Source: Bidens hawaiensis (lineage: Eukaryota; Streptophyta; Magnoliopsida; Asterales; Asteraceae). Taken from it: a DNA stretch of 64,000 nucleotides. A program made the position numbers and the translations under genes. The DNA lies in assembly GCA_021521415.1 (NCBI GenBank), contig JAIQDT010003584.1, forward strand, positions 61,823 to 125,822, in the 5' to 3' direction. Positions within the stretch are counted from its first letter, which is position 1; each line of letters opens with the position of its first letter. This document shows positions 1 to 12,192 of this stretch, in pieces. The notes beneath the pieces were generated by a model. The model was not told where the DNA came from, did no database searches, and worked only from the letters and a program-made list of their open reading frames with translations.

Positions 1-1085
1 CGATATTAGTGTTTTAAGTCTTAATTTATCAACTTTTAGTGTTCAACGTTAGTGTTTTAAGTCTTAATCAATTCTTACTTTGCTACGATTGTTAGTATTT
101 TGCAATTTGCAAAAGGTTAAAATGTTCATGGTATGAGACTATACTGAATTATTAGTGTTAAATTGCTATATATATGAATTTTACATGATATTAAAATTAA
201 CGATATCCCACAGATATCTCATTGCGATAACTGATATCTCAGAGATCGGTCCTTGACCGATATCCGATATTTTTCCGCATTAACTGCTTAGGTTATAAGT
301 GGTTGTAAGTAGATGAGAGAGAAAATGTTATATGGGAAAGTTAAATTTAGGGTTTCACTGTTTATACCGTATAATATTTTAATATTTTCTAAAAGTGGTT
401 GTGAGTAAAAGAGAAAGAAAATATAATGATAAAGATATAAAAAATATTATTTAATTAAACAGAAGAGAGAAATGCAGTAATTTTTAGTGTAATCACATGA
501 TACATATGGATATATGGCAAAGAATGGGCTGAGAATGCTCTAATATAACACAATATAAAGAAAAAAGACACAATATCAAGGGAAAAAAAGCACAATCAAT
601 GATAAAAATAAACACAAAACACAATGCTAAACAAAAAGACACAACGACTTTTTCACTTATAATTCTGTTTTTTTATGAGAACGAAAAAGATTGTGGAAAC
701 ATTTTTGTGTTTTTACTTTTTTCCTTTTTTTATTAAATTTGAGTTATGATTTTTTTATTTATTTCTTTTAATTTTTTTGAGGGGTTTTTTTGTTGGCTAC
801 AAATCCTTCTCATCATTCTCATTTTTGTTCCACTTTGTAGAATAACTTGACTCTACAAATAAACCTTAATAATACAATACTAATCATTAAACTCGTATAC
901 CAATAATAATAATAAGATTATTTGACTCTCTTATTTGCACATCCAAACGGGTTTGTGGGGTTTCATACACCTTTTGTGTGTATGATAAAGACAAATTTTC
1001 TTTGATTTTTTTCTTCTTAGGCTGTATAAATCGTATCCCTATCCAAATTCTTAATAAACTAAAAAGGAAAAGGATCTTGACTAAC
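1..1085. other. AT-rich sequence, probably last intron of the receptor kinase gene
   Basis: No exon is visible on either strand. I looked for the expected next kinase exon (the Gly-Tyr-Leu-Asp-Pro-Glu-Tyr-Tyr block that follows KGTM) and did not find it, so the intron that opens at 1085 must run off the left edge or the terminal exon is lost. Positions 200-280 repeat GATATC-like words (ccgatatccgatat), and 540-660 is A-rich with repeated cacaat words. Confidence 0.6.
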
Positions 1086-4000
1086 CATTGTGCCTTTGAC
1101 CTGTGTAGTGACATGTGTCTGGCCAGCCTCACCGAGCGGTTTTGAAAGACCAAAATCGGAAACTTTGGCGTTTAACCGTTCGTCGAGTAAAATATTAGTT
1201 GATTTAACATCTCTATGTATTATAGGGGGGTCTGCAAGTTCATGCAGATAATGCAAACCTCTTGCGGCTCCAAGTGTAATTTTAAGTCTTCTCATCCAAT
1301 CTAACCTTATCCCTGTCCTCCCTGTTCAAAAATATATAAATGCTTGGTGTAATGCATTTACTATATTGTTTACTTATAAGCTGTAAATGGACCCAACCTT
1401 CAATGACAGTTTGGCTAGACGTTCGTTTATCATCTATACTATATAATAAATAAAAACTTACTAAGTGCCACATGTCATCACCAAATTCATCCTTACAAAA
1501 AATTTCCCTTCTCTCTCTCATATTAAATACCTTTACAATTCTCTTTCTTATTAATAATCTTGTATTTCATTTTTTTCTACTTTTTAATCTTTCATTTTCT
1601 CTTTTTAATATCTATTTGCTATTAATAATTTTGTATTTTATTTTTTTTACTTTTTACTTTTTCATTTTCTCTTTTTAATAATACTTTCCTGATTTACACA
1701 ATTAAATACCAATATAAATATGTTTTTTTGTTTTATATAAATATATTATATTAGTTATTAATATTAGGTTTTTTTAAGTAACCAATTTTCACGTTGATAT
1801 TGAATAATGATTCCAAAAATTAAGGTTTTAAATATATTATATTAATTAAGGTTTTATAAGAAATGATATTATTAGATGAAGAGGCAAGATTAATTTTAAA
1901 ATCAAATTTCAATAAACTTTAACTTATTAAATATATATGATTATTTACTAAATTACAAGTCTTTTTCTTTCAAACCCTGAAAAGACAAATTCACTATTGA
2001 TGTATTATTAGTGTTTGTGTTAACTTAAACGAGCAGGTTTCTTTAGCCGGTTAAAATATCAATCATGGTTTAAGTCAAAACAATTTATGATTAAAATGAG
2101 TTTCGGTCCACGGGTTGGTTTATAAAAGTAGCCATTTGCAACTTCTTTTTAGTTAACTATTTAATCAACCAATCATTTATGTTAAGTTCATAATCTTAAA
2201 AATCCACAAAAATATAAACACTAGACTATATGTTTTGGTTTTTTCAGGTGGATAAAATCACTTATCTTTGGAATACACATGTTAGACATTAGCACACTAT
2301 TAATCATAAGATAAATTAACTTTGTATATTCTTTTATTATTAAAGATTTTAAAAATATAATTTTCTTTAGCGAGTGAGTTTTACTTGCACCGAAAAATGT
2401 GGTCGCTCAAGAAACTTACAAGCGTTCGCTATCCATGTTCTATCAGTCATAAATGATACGTTACAGAAATGTATTAGTTTCCTGATGTTTTAAATGACCT
2501 TAAAATCTAAGGTTGTCAAGTTATAGATTAGTCATAAAAGTCGACGTTAAAGTAATGTTGCTTAAAATATTAACTAGAAAATTGGTATATGCAATGAAAC
2601 TAAACTATATGTGAAATTACAATAAGATAACCATGTTATAGAAGCCGAAATCATATCCGAAAGTAATATTGGAACTCACATTTTCAAAGTATGAAATTTT
2701 CACTTTATTTATATTTTGCATTAAATGTTAATAAAAGATAAGGTTAATTATTATAGATGGTTGGTTTGTTTTTCAGACAATTTATTTTAACTCATGATAG
2801 TTATGTGTTGGATTATTTAGAGTTATAAACAGAAACAATGTGAAACTACTATGTTTTTATATAGAAAATAAAGTTACAAATAAAATTACAAGTATTGTAC
2901 AAATAAATATTTAGAGATTTATGAATTTCTAACAACTTTTTATTTCCATGTTGTGTAATGTGTAATTTATTCTACCATATAATATATCATTATATTTTTT
3001 AAATATATTTTTTTTGTATTTTACATTGTGTTATTATTTAAATAAAATTAGTTATTCTAACCCGTGTGCTACACGGGTAACTAACCTAGTTTTATTTAAT
3101 AAATAAAGAGAATATGAAAGAATTCGTTCGTATAGTTAGTTAAATAAATGTGCGTCAACACATGTTTTGTTCAATCATTTATGTTAAGTGAATATTTATT
3201 TATGTTTTTTTCATTTTACATTTATTTATGTTTGTTTAACTTCGCTTATATATTCATTTAACCTTTTTAGGCTCATTACAATTTAGTATGCTTTTATGAA
3301 GTTAAAATACCAACCATTACAAACTAGTCTAATTTTATTATTCCTTCCGACCTATTAAAAGTGTTCATATTTTCTTTTTTATTTGTCCCATTATAAATGT
3401 ACATTTTCAAAATTTATTAGCCAATTTTCAAGTTTACCCACCCTTAAACACACACAACTAATATTAATAAACAATGTTTATGAACCCAATTTTCAAGGGC
3501 ATTATTGTCATTTGGTAAACAAAAAAAAACAATAATTTAACCTACATTAAACTTTGTGTTTTTCAAACTAAGACAGTTTGACCGGGACGGAGGGAGTAAT
3601 ATTTATGTTCGTTTAAGTTAGTTTATCTACACATATTTATATGCTTGTTTGTTTGCACTCATTTATGTCTGCAAGTTTATGTTTGTTTATATTCGTTTGT
3701 TTATATATTCATCTAAACTTTTTAGACTCATTACAAGTTAGTCTACTTTTACAATAAAATATCACCCATCACAAAGAAGTCTAGTTTTAATAATAAACAT
3801 ATTGATGTTTATGTTTACTTTTAAATGGTGTTAGCTCGGTTATATTGTATGTTCATATACACTTAGTTATGTCCGTTTGTTTACATTCATGAACCGTAAC
3901 AATGAACATAAAAACACTAATTTTGTTAACAAACAAACACGGACAAGAAAACTATATTCGTTTAGCTGTTTGTGTTCAATCCTTTGTTTAATTAAAGTAA

Positions 4001-7000
4001 AACGAACGGAACACGACGGTTCGTTTACAAGCCTATTTATGTATAAGCTAAAGAAAGAATACCTGAAAGGCTATCTTTGAGGGTACCGTTTACAACATAC
4101 TCGTAAACCAGCATCTGTTCGCCTGCATCGAAACAGAAACAAACAAGACTAACAAGATTCTTGTGATGAACCCTTGAAAGAAGCTCGATCTCCGTTTTAA
4201 ACTCAAGTCCTCCTTGAGTTGATCCATGCTGAGCTCGTTTAATAGCAAGCAATTGCCCATTTGGAAGACTACCTCTGTAGACCTGCAAATGTTTAGTAAA
4301 ATGTAAGTACCAACTTTGGTTCATTTAGTGGTAAAGAAACACAGTTTCCAGATTTGTAAAACTAACCATCCCATAGCCACCCGAACCGATGTTGGATGCT
4401 GTGCAAAAATTGTTTGTGCATGCTTTAAGCTCTTCAAATGTGAAAGATCTTGCTCCTTTCAGTTGAGGACGACCGCCGCTTCCTTTGTCAGGATCCCAAG
4501 ATGCTGCAAGAGCAAACTTAACTGTTAGCAGGCTGCATTGGTCTTGCAGTGTTGGTTTTGGGCAACGTAACCTTGAAAAGTTGCCTATTTAGGGTCAGTG
4601 GTCTTAAATTTGTCGTGAGTTTGGGAACTAACACTAATTAACTTTTCTGTTAAATGAAACCAATGGGTTCCAGCCCCACCTCATCGTCTTTAAACCACCC
4701 CCATCCCTACCACTTCTGTCTGGCGCTCGTAAGATAGGAGTAACGAGGGTGTTACCTTGTAAAGCCAAATGTTTTTACTTGTTCACGGGTCGTTCTGCTG
4801 ACCCAGCAGGATTCAGACGGTTGGGTTTGAGCAACTTACAGAATAATCTGCGTGTTTTTTTTAATAACTTTTGTTTATTTATTTATTTTATTTTTTCCAG
4901 ACTTACCAAAAGGACTGTTTTTAATATTAGCTCTCTCAGCTCTTGATTTCTGATGGAAAGCATAAACTGCAGCAATAACAAGTAACAACACAAGAACACA
5001 ACCACCAGCTGCAACTCCACCAATAACCCCAATGCTCATTGACTTATGCTTTCTTTTGGATCCACCTGTGTAATAAATAACAGAAACTGGTTTATAACTA
5101 CCAAAAACATGATTACACAAGCTATGAAACTACACCTGAAAAGTAGTCATAGTTGTGGGCGATAAAAAAGTAGGGCCCAAAAGCGTGTGGAGGTTTATAA
5201 GTTTGGTTGCTAAGCATAAACGCGATCCGAGTAATTCCCGAGCGGTTGAACCGTTCATCACCAGCTGGGAAAGCATCCAGGGTCAACAAGAGGTAGTCAT
5301 CTGCATTCTTGGTGGGGTGACTCAGTGCAACTGAGTCCACCGGGACCTGGTTGGATGCAAAAGAAAGCATCATGGAACTCTGTAGGAGCGTATAGATGGT
5401 CTCATTTCCAAGACCAGAAAATGAAGGAGCTCGGAAAGTTAAGGTTCCAGTGTATGCATATGCACATTTGCAATTTGGACTTGAAGTTTGGTACAGACCG
5501 CATGTGGCAGCGGGAATGCAACTGTTAGGTTGTGTTGAATATGTGGAGTTGGATTCTGTGATTTGATCACAATATGGTTCTTTAACTGTTGCTTCGGTTT
5601 CCATGCAAATTGGATTATTGGAAAGTCTGAGAAAGAATGAAAATGCATCAGTAGTTAGTTGTGGGGTGCAAGCGATATTGGGCATTTACAGGAAGTATGT
5701 AGATTTGGGTTGCACTTCACCTCTAATGAGTCAAATGGGTAAAATTTAACAAGTGGTTAAAATGAAAACGGGTGGAATAATGTATTCAAAATGGATAAAA
5801 CCTCCTAAATGATTTGATTTTCTAAAATTAGATTCCTTTTTAGATGAAATACTAATCTTCATTATTTTAGATAATATAATACCATTTGTCAATCTGTATT
5901 GTATTCTGGAGTATATCTCCTCTTGAACAGGTGAGTTCTTTATGGTGTAATTAGGTAAGCTTTTGACAGTTGAATTTAAGTAAAATTTGACAGACTGGAA
6001 CTATATTTGAGTCCCTTAACTTATTAAAAAAGATGAACTTGTACCCCTATTATTTTTTATAAATTGAACTCTCAGTCATATAAAGCATACATGAGATCTG
6101 CAGAGTATCCATTTCTTTGTGTGAAGCCATTAATCAAGTTATAGCTCATATCAATGAGCCGATGATGGTTGGTATTAGAAGCCCCAAGATCCAGTGTGCC
6201 ATTGAGCTTATTGTTTCTTAGTACCCTGTAATTAAATTTGAAAGTTTTTTCAGGAAAAATTAAATGAAATTGTGACATGACGATGGAAATAATATTAGGA
6301 TGATGCCTCACACAGTTTGTATATGTGTATTGCTAAAAACCACAACGGGCACTTCTCCTTGAAGCCCGGTATTTTGCATCATCCTGTTAATTCAAATTTA
6401 ATAAATAATAAGAAAAAAACACTAACAATAATATCGTTAGCAACGGCAATAGTTATAACATTAATAATATTAATGGTGGTTTTAAGACACTAAAATACAT
6501 TGTGCACTAGTAAAAGTGTGATGAAAATGTAATGGTTGTTTCGCCATTTTGTACAAGTACATGGGCCGTTTGATCATTCTGAAACGTCTTACGGGTGCTT
6601 ATTTACATGTTGAATAAGTGAGAATCATGAAGATGAGTTAGTCTGCCTCTAAAGCAGGCCATCATTGGTTTGTTAAATATTATAGTATCAGACGTGTGCT
6701 TATTATTTCAATACGTATTTTGTCCAGTTTTTAAGAATATTGCATGCACGTTTAATATAAAATTATTACCACGAAAGTAAAATTACATAGCACATGAACA
6801 TGTAAGAGGCATTGAGAGAAAGAAGTTTACAATGTTGTTAGAGACTGCAAGGATGAAAACCATGAAGGAATTTCAGACGGTTTAAAAGAATTATTACTCA
6901 TATCCCTGCGTCACAACAATTATATGCTTCATACACTTATAAGTTTATGACCAAAATATTAAACACAAACAGAATCAGGCAGGTGTGCGCTTACAAATAG

Positions 7001-8796
7001 TTTAGGCTTCACATGCCAGCTAGATTGGGCAACGGGCCATCAAATTTGTTGTTGGATAGAAACCTAAACAAAATAAGTCAACGCATTTCTTGGTGAGTCA
7101 ACAATATCAAAGTTTGTTGTTGGATAAATATGTTGGCCAACTTACAACTGGCTGATCAATGTAAGATTGTGGATGATTGATGGGACGTCTCCGGTTAGTA
7201 AATTTCTGTCTAATCGCCTGTTTTACACATGAAAAGGCGGAGTTATATACAAATTTAAACCACTACTAGAGGCGGATAAATGGGTCACATGTGTAATTCT
7301 TTAGGCGCTTCAAAATAGGTAAGGTCAAATTAGGTTGAACCAAACACTTTTTCACAATAATAAAAAAAGATATTTTATAGCATTTGGGGGTCAAATGCGA
7401 CCACAAACTTCTTAGTATCCAGTTAATTTTTTTACCCATTTAAACCGTTAGAGATATAAAATAACCTGAATACACCATTTCTAACGGGTAATATTACCAC
7501 CTCAACAAATATTTATTTTGAAAATGAAACAATTAAAGACACTCACAAGACCTCAAGAGTCTGAACCAGTCCTAGTGTGGAAGGAATGGTGCCAGTTAAC
7601 TGGTTATCTTCAAATAGCCTGCTCGGTTAACTTTAAATCAACCCCTAATAATAATAACTTAACTAAATCTAAAGCTGGTAGATAAGGTGTGCAATACACA
7701 TACACATGTTTAAGTGTCATTTTTGAGCTAAAGAGCTTAGAGGGTATATCACCCGAGAGTTTGTTCTTGCCAAAGTGGCTGCAATTAAACGCAAAAGCAA
7801 ACCGTAATTTGAGATTCTTGTATAGCACATAGTAACTAAACTAAAATACCAAAACTACCATACAAGTGCTTTGCATTGACCAACAAGTCAAGACCCATAA
7901 TGGGACCATCAGAAACGGGTATGGGCCCACTAAGCTTGTTATCAGCTATATCCAACCAATAAAGTTTAGTAAGATTCCAGATCGAAGGTGGAATTGGTCC
8001 TGTGAAGCCGTTAGAATTCAAGGCCCTGCAATAAAGTATTGGAGTATCAGTTTTTTAAAATGACCAAAATAACTCTTTTCAAATATTTGCACACCAGGAT
8101 TTTGCATATACTCAAAATCCTTACAAGTAGCTCAGTTCAGGTAGAGATCCTAGAGCGCTTGGAATTTGACCGTTGAAACTACAACCGACCAGAATTCTGA
8201 ACAGTAATTTCAAATAATTTGCATATATATATATTAGTAAAGTGGTTGTTCATAAACATTAAAAATAAACAAACTTGTCCTTACAAACTTGCTAACTTCT
8301 TTAAATTCCCAATGTCTTGAGTTAGAGGTCCTGTCAGACCCGTATTGTAAGACAGATCCCTACATGTAACAACAATCATAAACATTGAAATTTATATGTA
8401 ATATTGCATTAAAAAGTAATACGTTCATTATCTAAAATTTGGTCATGTTTTTTTTTTGTAAAAGTACCTTAGATCACTTTTAATTGTAATTTGTTCATTA
8501 CTGTAAATATTCATCAACTAACATCTTGTTGGTTAAACGATATTAAAACTGTTAATCAACAGCTAATATTAATAAGGGTTAGTTGTCTGAACCTTCTTTC
8601 GGTTAATTCTGTCTAACCGTAACAGATAAAGACAAGAAAATAGTTTAACAGACATACAGCGTTTGCAACTCAGATAATTGTCCAATGTCTCCAGAAATCT
8701 CACCACTTAAATTGATGCTTGCTAAGGTTCTGAAACAGAATGTTATGAATCAACAATATTGTTTAGTTTCAGTAGTCATCAATACACATACATACA

Positions 8797-8827
<31 letters not shown>

Positions 8828-9513
8828 GTCAATATATATACATACATCGATGTGATACGTGAATCAGTGCATGTAATTCCATCCCATTTGTCACATGGGT
8901 CAGACCCGACCCAACTGGGTGGTACAATCTTCCAATCATCCGTGAGAGCCTGTAGATATACAACTGCATCATCGAGTAACGCTTATTATAAATGACATTT
9001 GAATAAAGAATATAGGGTCAGTTTATTCATTCATACAGTCATAGCTTTGGATATGTTTTCATTGAGATATTATGCTTATGAATGAAGTTTTATAAAAGAA
9101 TAAAGTGACAGTCTGTTAATTATACAGTCATAGTTTTGGATTTGTTTATATACAAAACATTGAAATATTATGAATGAAAATTGATTTTTATTAAAAATAC
9201 TTTTCAAAGGGTACTTTAAAAGAAGAAGAAGAAGAAGAAGAAGAAGAAGAAGAAGAAGAAGAAGAAGAAGAAGAAGAAGAAGAAGAAGAAGAATCTGGTG
9301 ATTATGAGAATACTTTTGAAGAGAAAGGATTTTAAAAGCATAGTTGGTGTCCTAAACTTCAGCTAATTCATGATGAAACTAAAGCCGAAAACATTCTTGA
9401 AACATATGTGATACTATTTAAGAAATAAGTAGCTTACTATCTTGATTCTGACTGGATGCAAGCAATGCATGTATGTATACGAGCGCAAGTAATAGCTTAA
9501 TACGTATACCCAT
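1086..9513 (-). CDS. HPCA1-like LRR receptor kinase (LRR-VIII type), 18 exons, one internal stop, 3' end outside window
   Basis: Plasma-membrane receptor kinase of the family containing Arabidopsis HPCA1/CARD1 and relatives. Exons read on the minus strand: 9438-9513, 8846-8981, 8658-8729, 8285-8359, 8125-8196, 7864-8025, 7704-7778, 7547-7618, 7146-7217, 6995-7063, 6831-6905, 6312-6383, 6091-6225, 5136-5626, 4907-5065, 4367-4503, 4063-4282, 1086-1321. All junctions are GT..AG and in phase. Exon 1 encodes a signal peptide ([20 protein letters not shown]). Exon 2 has the N-cap with PPSW and [11 protein letters not shown]. The 69-75 bp exons each encode about one leucine-rich repeat. Exons 14-15 hold the Cys-rich juxtamembrane part and the membrane helix ([21 protein letters not shown]). 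The kinase follows. A TGA interrupts exon 10, and the final kinase exon is not in the window. The exon model is strong; functionality is doubtful. Confidence 0.87.
1433..3089 (+). mobile_element. Non-autonomous Helitron in the kinase intron
   Basis: The left end reads TCTATACTATATAATAAA and is preceded by A. The right end has the hairpin cccgtgtGCTacacggg (3061-3077), then a short spacer and the terminal CTAG (3086-3089) followed by T. TC start, 3' hairpin, CTRR end and insertion between A and T are the Helitron hallmarks. No Rep/helicase ORF is present. The interior is AT-rich, and its open frames are low-complexity and not believable genes. The exact 5' base could be 1430 instead of 1433. 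Confidence 0.72.
3090..4062. repeat. AT-rich degenerate repeat DNA in the kinase intron
   Basis: Two diverged copies of a block with TTTATGTTCGTTT words followed by a (a)ctttttagRctcattacaa motif occur around 3190-3330 and 3600-3790. The block at 3840-4034 ends in gttcgtttacaagcct, which resembles the end of hAT-type MITEs (aggcttgtaaacgaac). I could not define both termini, so the element type is left open. Confidence 0.4.
3341..3596. mobile_element. Stowaway-like MITE (Tc1/mariner)
   Basis: The 256-bp element is flanked by TA on both sides. The right terminus is gggacggagggag and the left is ttccttccgacc, a degenerate match to the Stowaway terminal repeat CTCCCTCCGTCCC. It is non-coding and inserted inside the older AT-rich repeat of the kinase intron. 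Confidence 0.75.
4907..5626 (-). other. Cys-rich juxtamembrane ectodomain and transmembrane exons 14-15
   Basis: Exon 14 (5136-5626) starts with SNNPIC and carries the cysteine pattern YC, SC, TC and [12 protein letters not shown], then a malectin-like tail ([13 protein letters not shown] to HNYDYFSG). Exon 15 (4907-5065) has a basic stretch, a 20-residue hydrophobic helix and a second basic stretch. In HPCA1 two cysteine pairs in this region sense hydrogen peroxide. The CKC pair is present here; the partner expected three residues before the TC cysteine is alanine. Assignment of these residues to the HPCA1 pairs is from memory and spacing only. Confidence 0.75.
6995..7063 (-). other. LRR exon 10 with in-frame TGA
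   Basis: The exon reads [17 protein letters not shown], then TGA at 7011-7009, then SLNYL. In paralogues an Asn/Arg-type codon normally sits there. The exon is 69 bp, is flanked by consensus AG and GT sites and has the same phase at both ends, so skipping it would remove one LRR and the stop without a frameshift. Confidence 0.8.
8784..8826. repeat. (CATA)n microsatellite in intron 2
   Basis: About ten tandem cata units directly downstream of exon 2 (8846-8981) in transcript order, close to the exon 2 donor site at 8845-8844. Confidence 0.9.
9221..9293. repeat. (AAG)n microsatellite in intron 1
   Basis: About 24 uninterrupted aag units in intron 1 (8982-9437) of the receptor kinase gene. On the transcript this is a (CUU)n tract. 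Confidence 0.92.
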
Positions 9514-9780
9514 TTCTGAATTCGGAACCTCGGTACCTCAAAATTCACAAACCATGTTATGAAAATCTATGAAGAACTGAAATAATGTAGAAAACTATAT
9601 GATGAAGATAATTGCTAGAGTCTTAAAGTATAATTGGCCCACTGGTATAATTACTGCCCCACTACACCAATGTCTAATTGTCCTACCACTTGCATTCTTC
9701 TTCAGACTCTATTTAAGGCTACTGATGTATGATTGATTATGATTAGCTTTAGAGTTAATTTGTTTAGATCAACAATTAAA
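9514..9780 (-). promoter_or_regulatory. Probable promoter and 5' leader of the receptor kinase gene
   Basis: Sequence directly upstream of the ATG at 9513. A weak TATA-like word, CTTAAATAGAGT on the minus strand (about 9707-9718), lies some 200 bp before the start codon. No other element is recognisable; the placement is inference. Confidence 0.3.
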
Positions 9781-10448
9781 CCTGAGTCAAAACTGAACAG
9801 CTGTTAAATTGTGACAGATACGGCCACGTTTACAAGCCTATGCTACATGCGATGTGAACCCGCACCAGAACGTGATCTGTTTAGCTAAAGATATTTAAAG
9901 AAGATATCATGATTTTGTTAGCAAACTACTTGATCAAATCACTTTAGAATGTTCTGCATGGTAGTGTACAATTTGATCCAATGATTAAAGATTTGAATGT
10001 GTCTTTATGTGTTTTACTAGTGAATAGAATTTACGAAACAAAAATCGCTTGTAAACTCGTTTATTAAAAAAGTTACCAGATAATATAGACATGGCGAAAA
10101 CTATTCTAAACGTAAGTTTTGAGCGAAATGATTTTGTGCATACAGGCGTGAGTTCAAACAAAAACCACCAAATATATATACCCACAATTACACACATATA
10201 GATGGATTCATATAATTTAAAAGGTTTTAACAAACATGTAAGACTTAACGGGGGGGAACATGGAAACTTACAAAAGCAATTCACGCGTGGAGTTAAGTAA
10301 ATTCAACATCATGTTCACATCCTAACCAATAACTACAACACTTCATGTTCAATAAAGCAATTGCACTATAATATATCCCACCAATTCCATTGAAAAAGTA
10401 GGTACATTTCCACATTGAGATCAAATTAGTTTGAAATAAGATAAATAT
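9781..10448. other. Intergenic, nothing recognised
   Basis: AT-rich, no believable coding potential on either strand, no terminal repeats found. Confidence 0.5.
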
Positions 10449-11293
10449 TATTATTACTATATATAATTGTGAAGTTTGGTGCCGCTTGGCCATCTATTGG
10501 TCCAAGTGGCACCGTACCATTGGCCATACCATTTTTTTTGGTTTTAGTCTTATATCCTCACGAACATATTAAAAATCGACCCAACTTGCGTAGACTTACC
10601 GTCATAATATCTAGGCCGACGATGCTCAGGCATTATCAACGCCCAAGTTTTACCGATTCACCACCGCAATGCTCGAACTGACAACACTCGGTTTTTACCA
10701 ACGCTGGGGTTTTATTTATTTTTTTAGTCCTGATACCATATCAAACGAATCCAAAAACACCGAATTCGTGTATCCTTACCGACGCAACGCGCGGCACCGA
10801 CAACGTCTGTGTTTTACCGACTCACTGACACAACACTAGGGACTGCAACGCTTGGGTTTACTGACCGAATAAACATTGTTTTAAATATATAGATTTCTTA
10901 TTTGTTAATTTGACGAATTTATTTTTTTTGGATTTTAACGATTGGGTTTTACAAATGCTGGTTATACCGTAATTGAAACTGACCGAATTCGCATCGACTT
11001 TCAGTTGTAATGCTCTGGTTTTCTAGGCATGGGTTTTACCGGCCTACCCCCGCAACACCGGGGACCGCAATGCTTGTGTTTTACCGACCGAATAAATATC
11101 GTTTTAAATATATTGTTTTTTATTTATTAATTTTGATGAATTTATATTATGTGATATTTACGGTTGGATTTTCAACGTTGTTTATACCATAACGACCGTA
11201 ACCGATACTGAACGAATTCGCATTGACTTTCCATCATAACGCTCGGGTTATACCAGCCAACAGTCCGGCGCATTGCGCCAGGTAAAATTCTAG
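10449..11293 (+). mobile_element. Helitron-like repeat, copy 1
   Basis: It starts with an actatatataa word and ends with the hairpin ggcgcATTgcgcc (11267-11279) followed 10 nt later by CTAG (11290-11293) and T. The interior is made of degenerate phrases such as gggttttaccgac, cgcaacgctcgg and aaaccgaccgaattcg, with no coding capacity. The 3' end fits a Helitron; the 5' TC is not preserved. Confidence 0.55.
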
Positions 11294-12192
11294 TTACTAT
11301 ATATAACAATTTGGATTTTGGTGCCGTAAAGGCACCGATTGGGCCATGTGGCGGCCAACCATGGCCACATTACCTTATTTTTATGTTTTTCGTTTTGGTA
11401 CTATCTCGAATATAATTGAAACCGACCGTTATGTTATAGTTTCACTACCGTATCGAACATAACCGAAACCGACTGGATTTGTATCAACTCACTGTCACAA
11501 CACGCGGAACCGTAAACTTTGGCTTTTACCGATTGTTTTTTTTGTTTTATTTCTAGTCTCATAACGAAATAACGGAAGCCGACCAAACATAAATTTTGTG
11601 GTTTTTTGTTTGAATGACTTCCAGTAACGTAACAAACATGATGGAAACCGATTGATTCCGCCTAAACTCACCGCCTCGATGTCCGGGATCGACAACGCTC
11701 GTGTTTTACCAATCCTCGAATTTACCGACGGATACCACCCCATTCGTGTACCGCAAATTTTATATTATCCGTTTTTCGCTATGGTAACGTAACGAAAACT
11801 AACCGAATGTCAATTTTGTTTTTTAGTTCCGGTGTCCTAACGAACGTGACGGAAACCAACCAAATTCAAGTCGGCTCGTCGCATATTGTTTTAAATCCGG
11901 TACTATAACACACGTAACGAAAACCAACCGTATATCAATGTTATTTTTTTGTTTTATTGCGTACATCATCGTCTCAACGCCCGAGATCAACAACGTTTGG
12001 GTCTTCCCAACGTCCAGGTTTGACCCACTAGTCCACCTCAATTTTTATATGTTTTTGTTTTATTTTTGTTTTTAGTTACGATATCATAACACACGGCACC
12101 GAAACCGATCAAATCACGTCGACTTATCGCTTCAACGCCGTGGACCGATAACTCTTGGGTTTTACCAACATGAACGCCGTGTAAAACCCTAG
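11294..12192 (+). mobile_element. Helitron-like repeat, copy 2, directly abutting copy 1
   Basis: It begins tactatatataa immediately after the CTAG|T end of copy 1, carries the same ttttaccgac phrases and ends in aaaacCCTAG (CTAG 12189-12192) followed by T. The 3' hairpin is worn here but intact in the duplicate (CCCGcCGGG at 12804-12812). Head-to-tail insertion at a Helitron terminus is a known behaviour of the superfamily. Confidence 0.5.

Larger units (their letters stand above)
1086..4503 (-). other. Kinase-domain exons 16-18 of the receptor kinase
   Basis: Exon 16 (4367-4503) encodes the linker [15 protein letters not shown] (begun in exon 15), [14 protein letters not shown] and the glycine loop GSGGYGMVY. 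Exon 17 (4063-4282) has the catalytic lysine in LAIKRAQHG and ends in SLSG. Exon 18 (1086-1321) has [10 protein letters not shown], the catalytic loop [17 protein letters not shown] and the activation-loop start KGTM, where a GT donor at 1085-1084 opens the next intron. All key residues up to that point (Gly loop, Lys, HRD, DFG) are intact, so an active kinase is predicted if the missing C-lobe exon exists. Intron 17 is unusually long (about 2.7 kb) because transposons inserted into it. Confidence 0.85.

Noticed and set aside
1472..1678. Open frame of 68 codons on the plus strand
   Set aside because: Almost only Phe, Leu, Ile and Asn from AT-rich Helitron DNA; no family resemblance.
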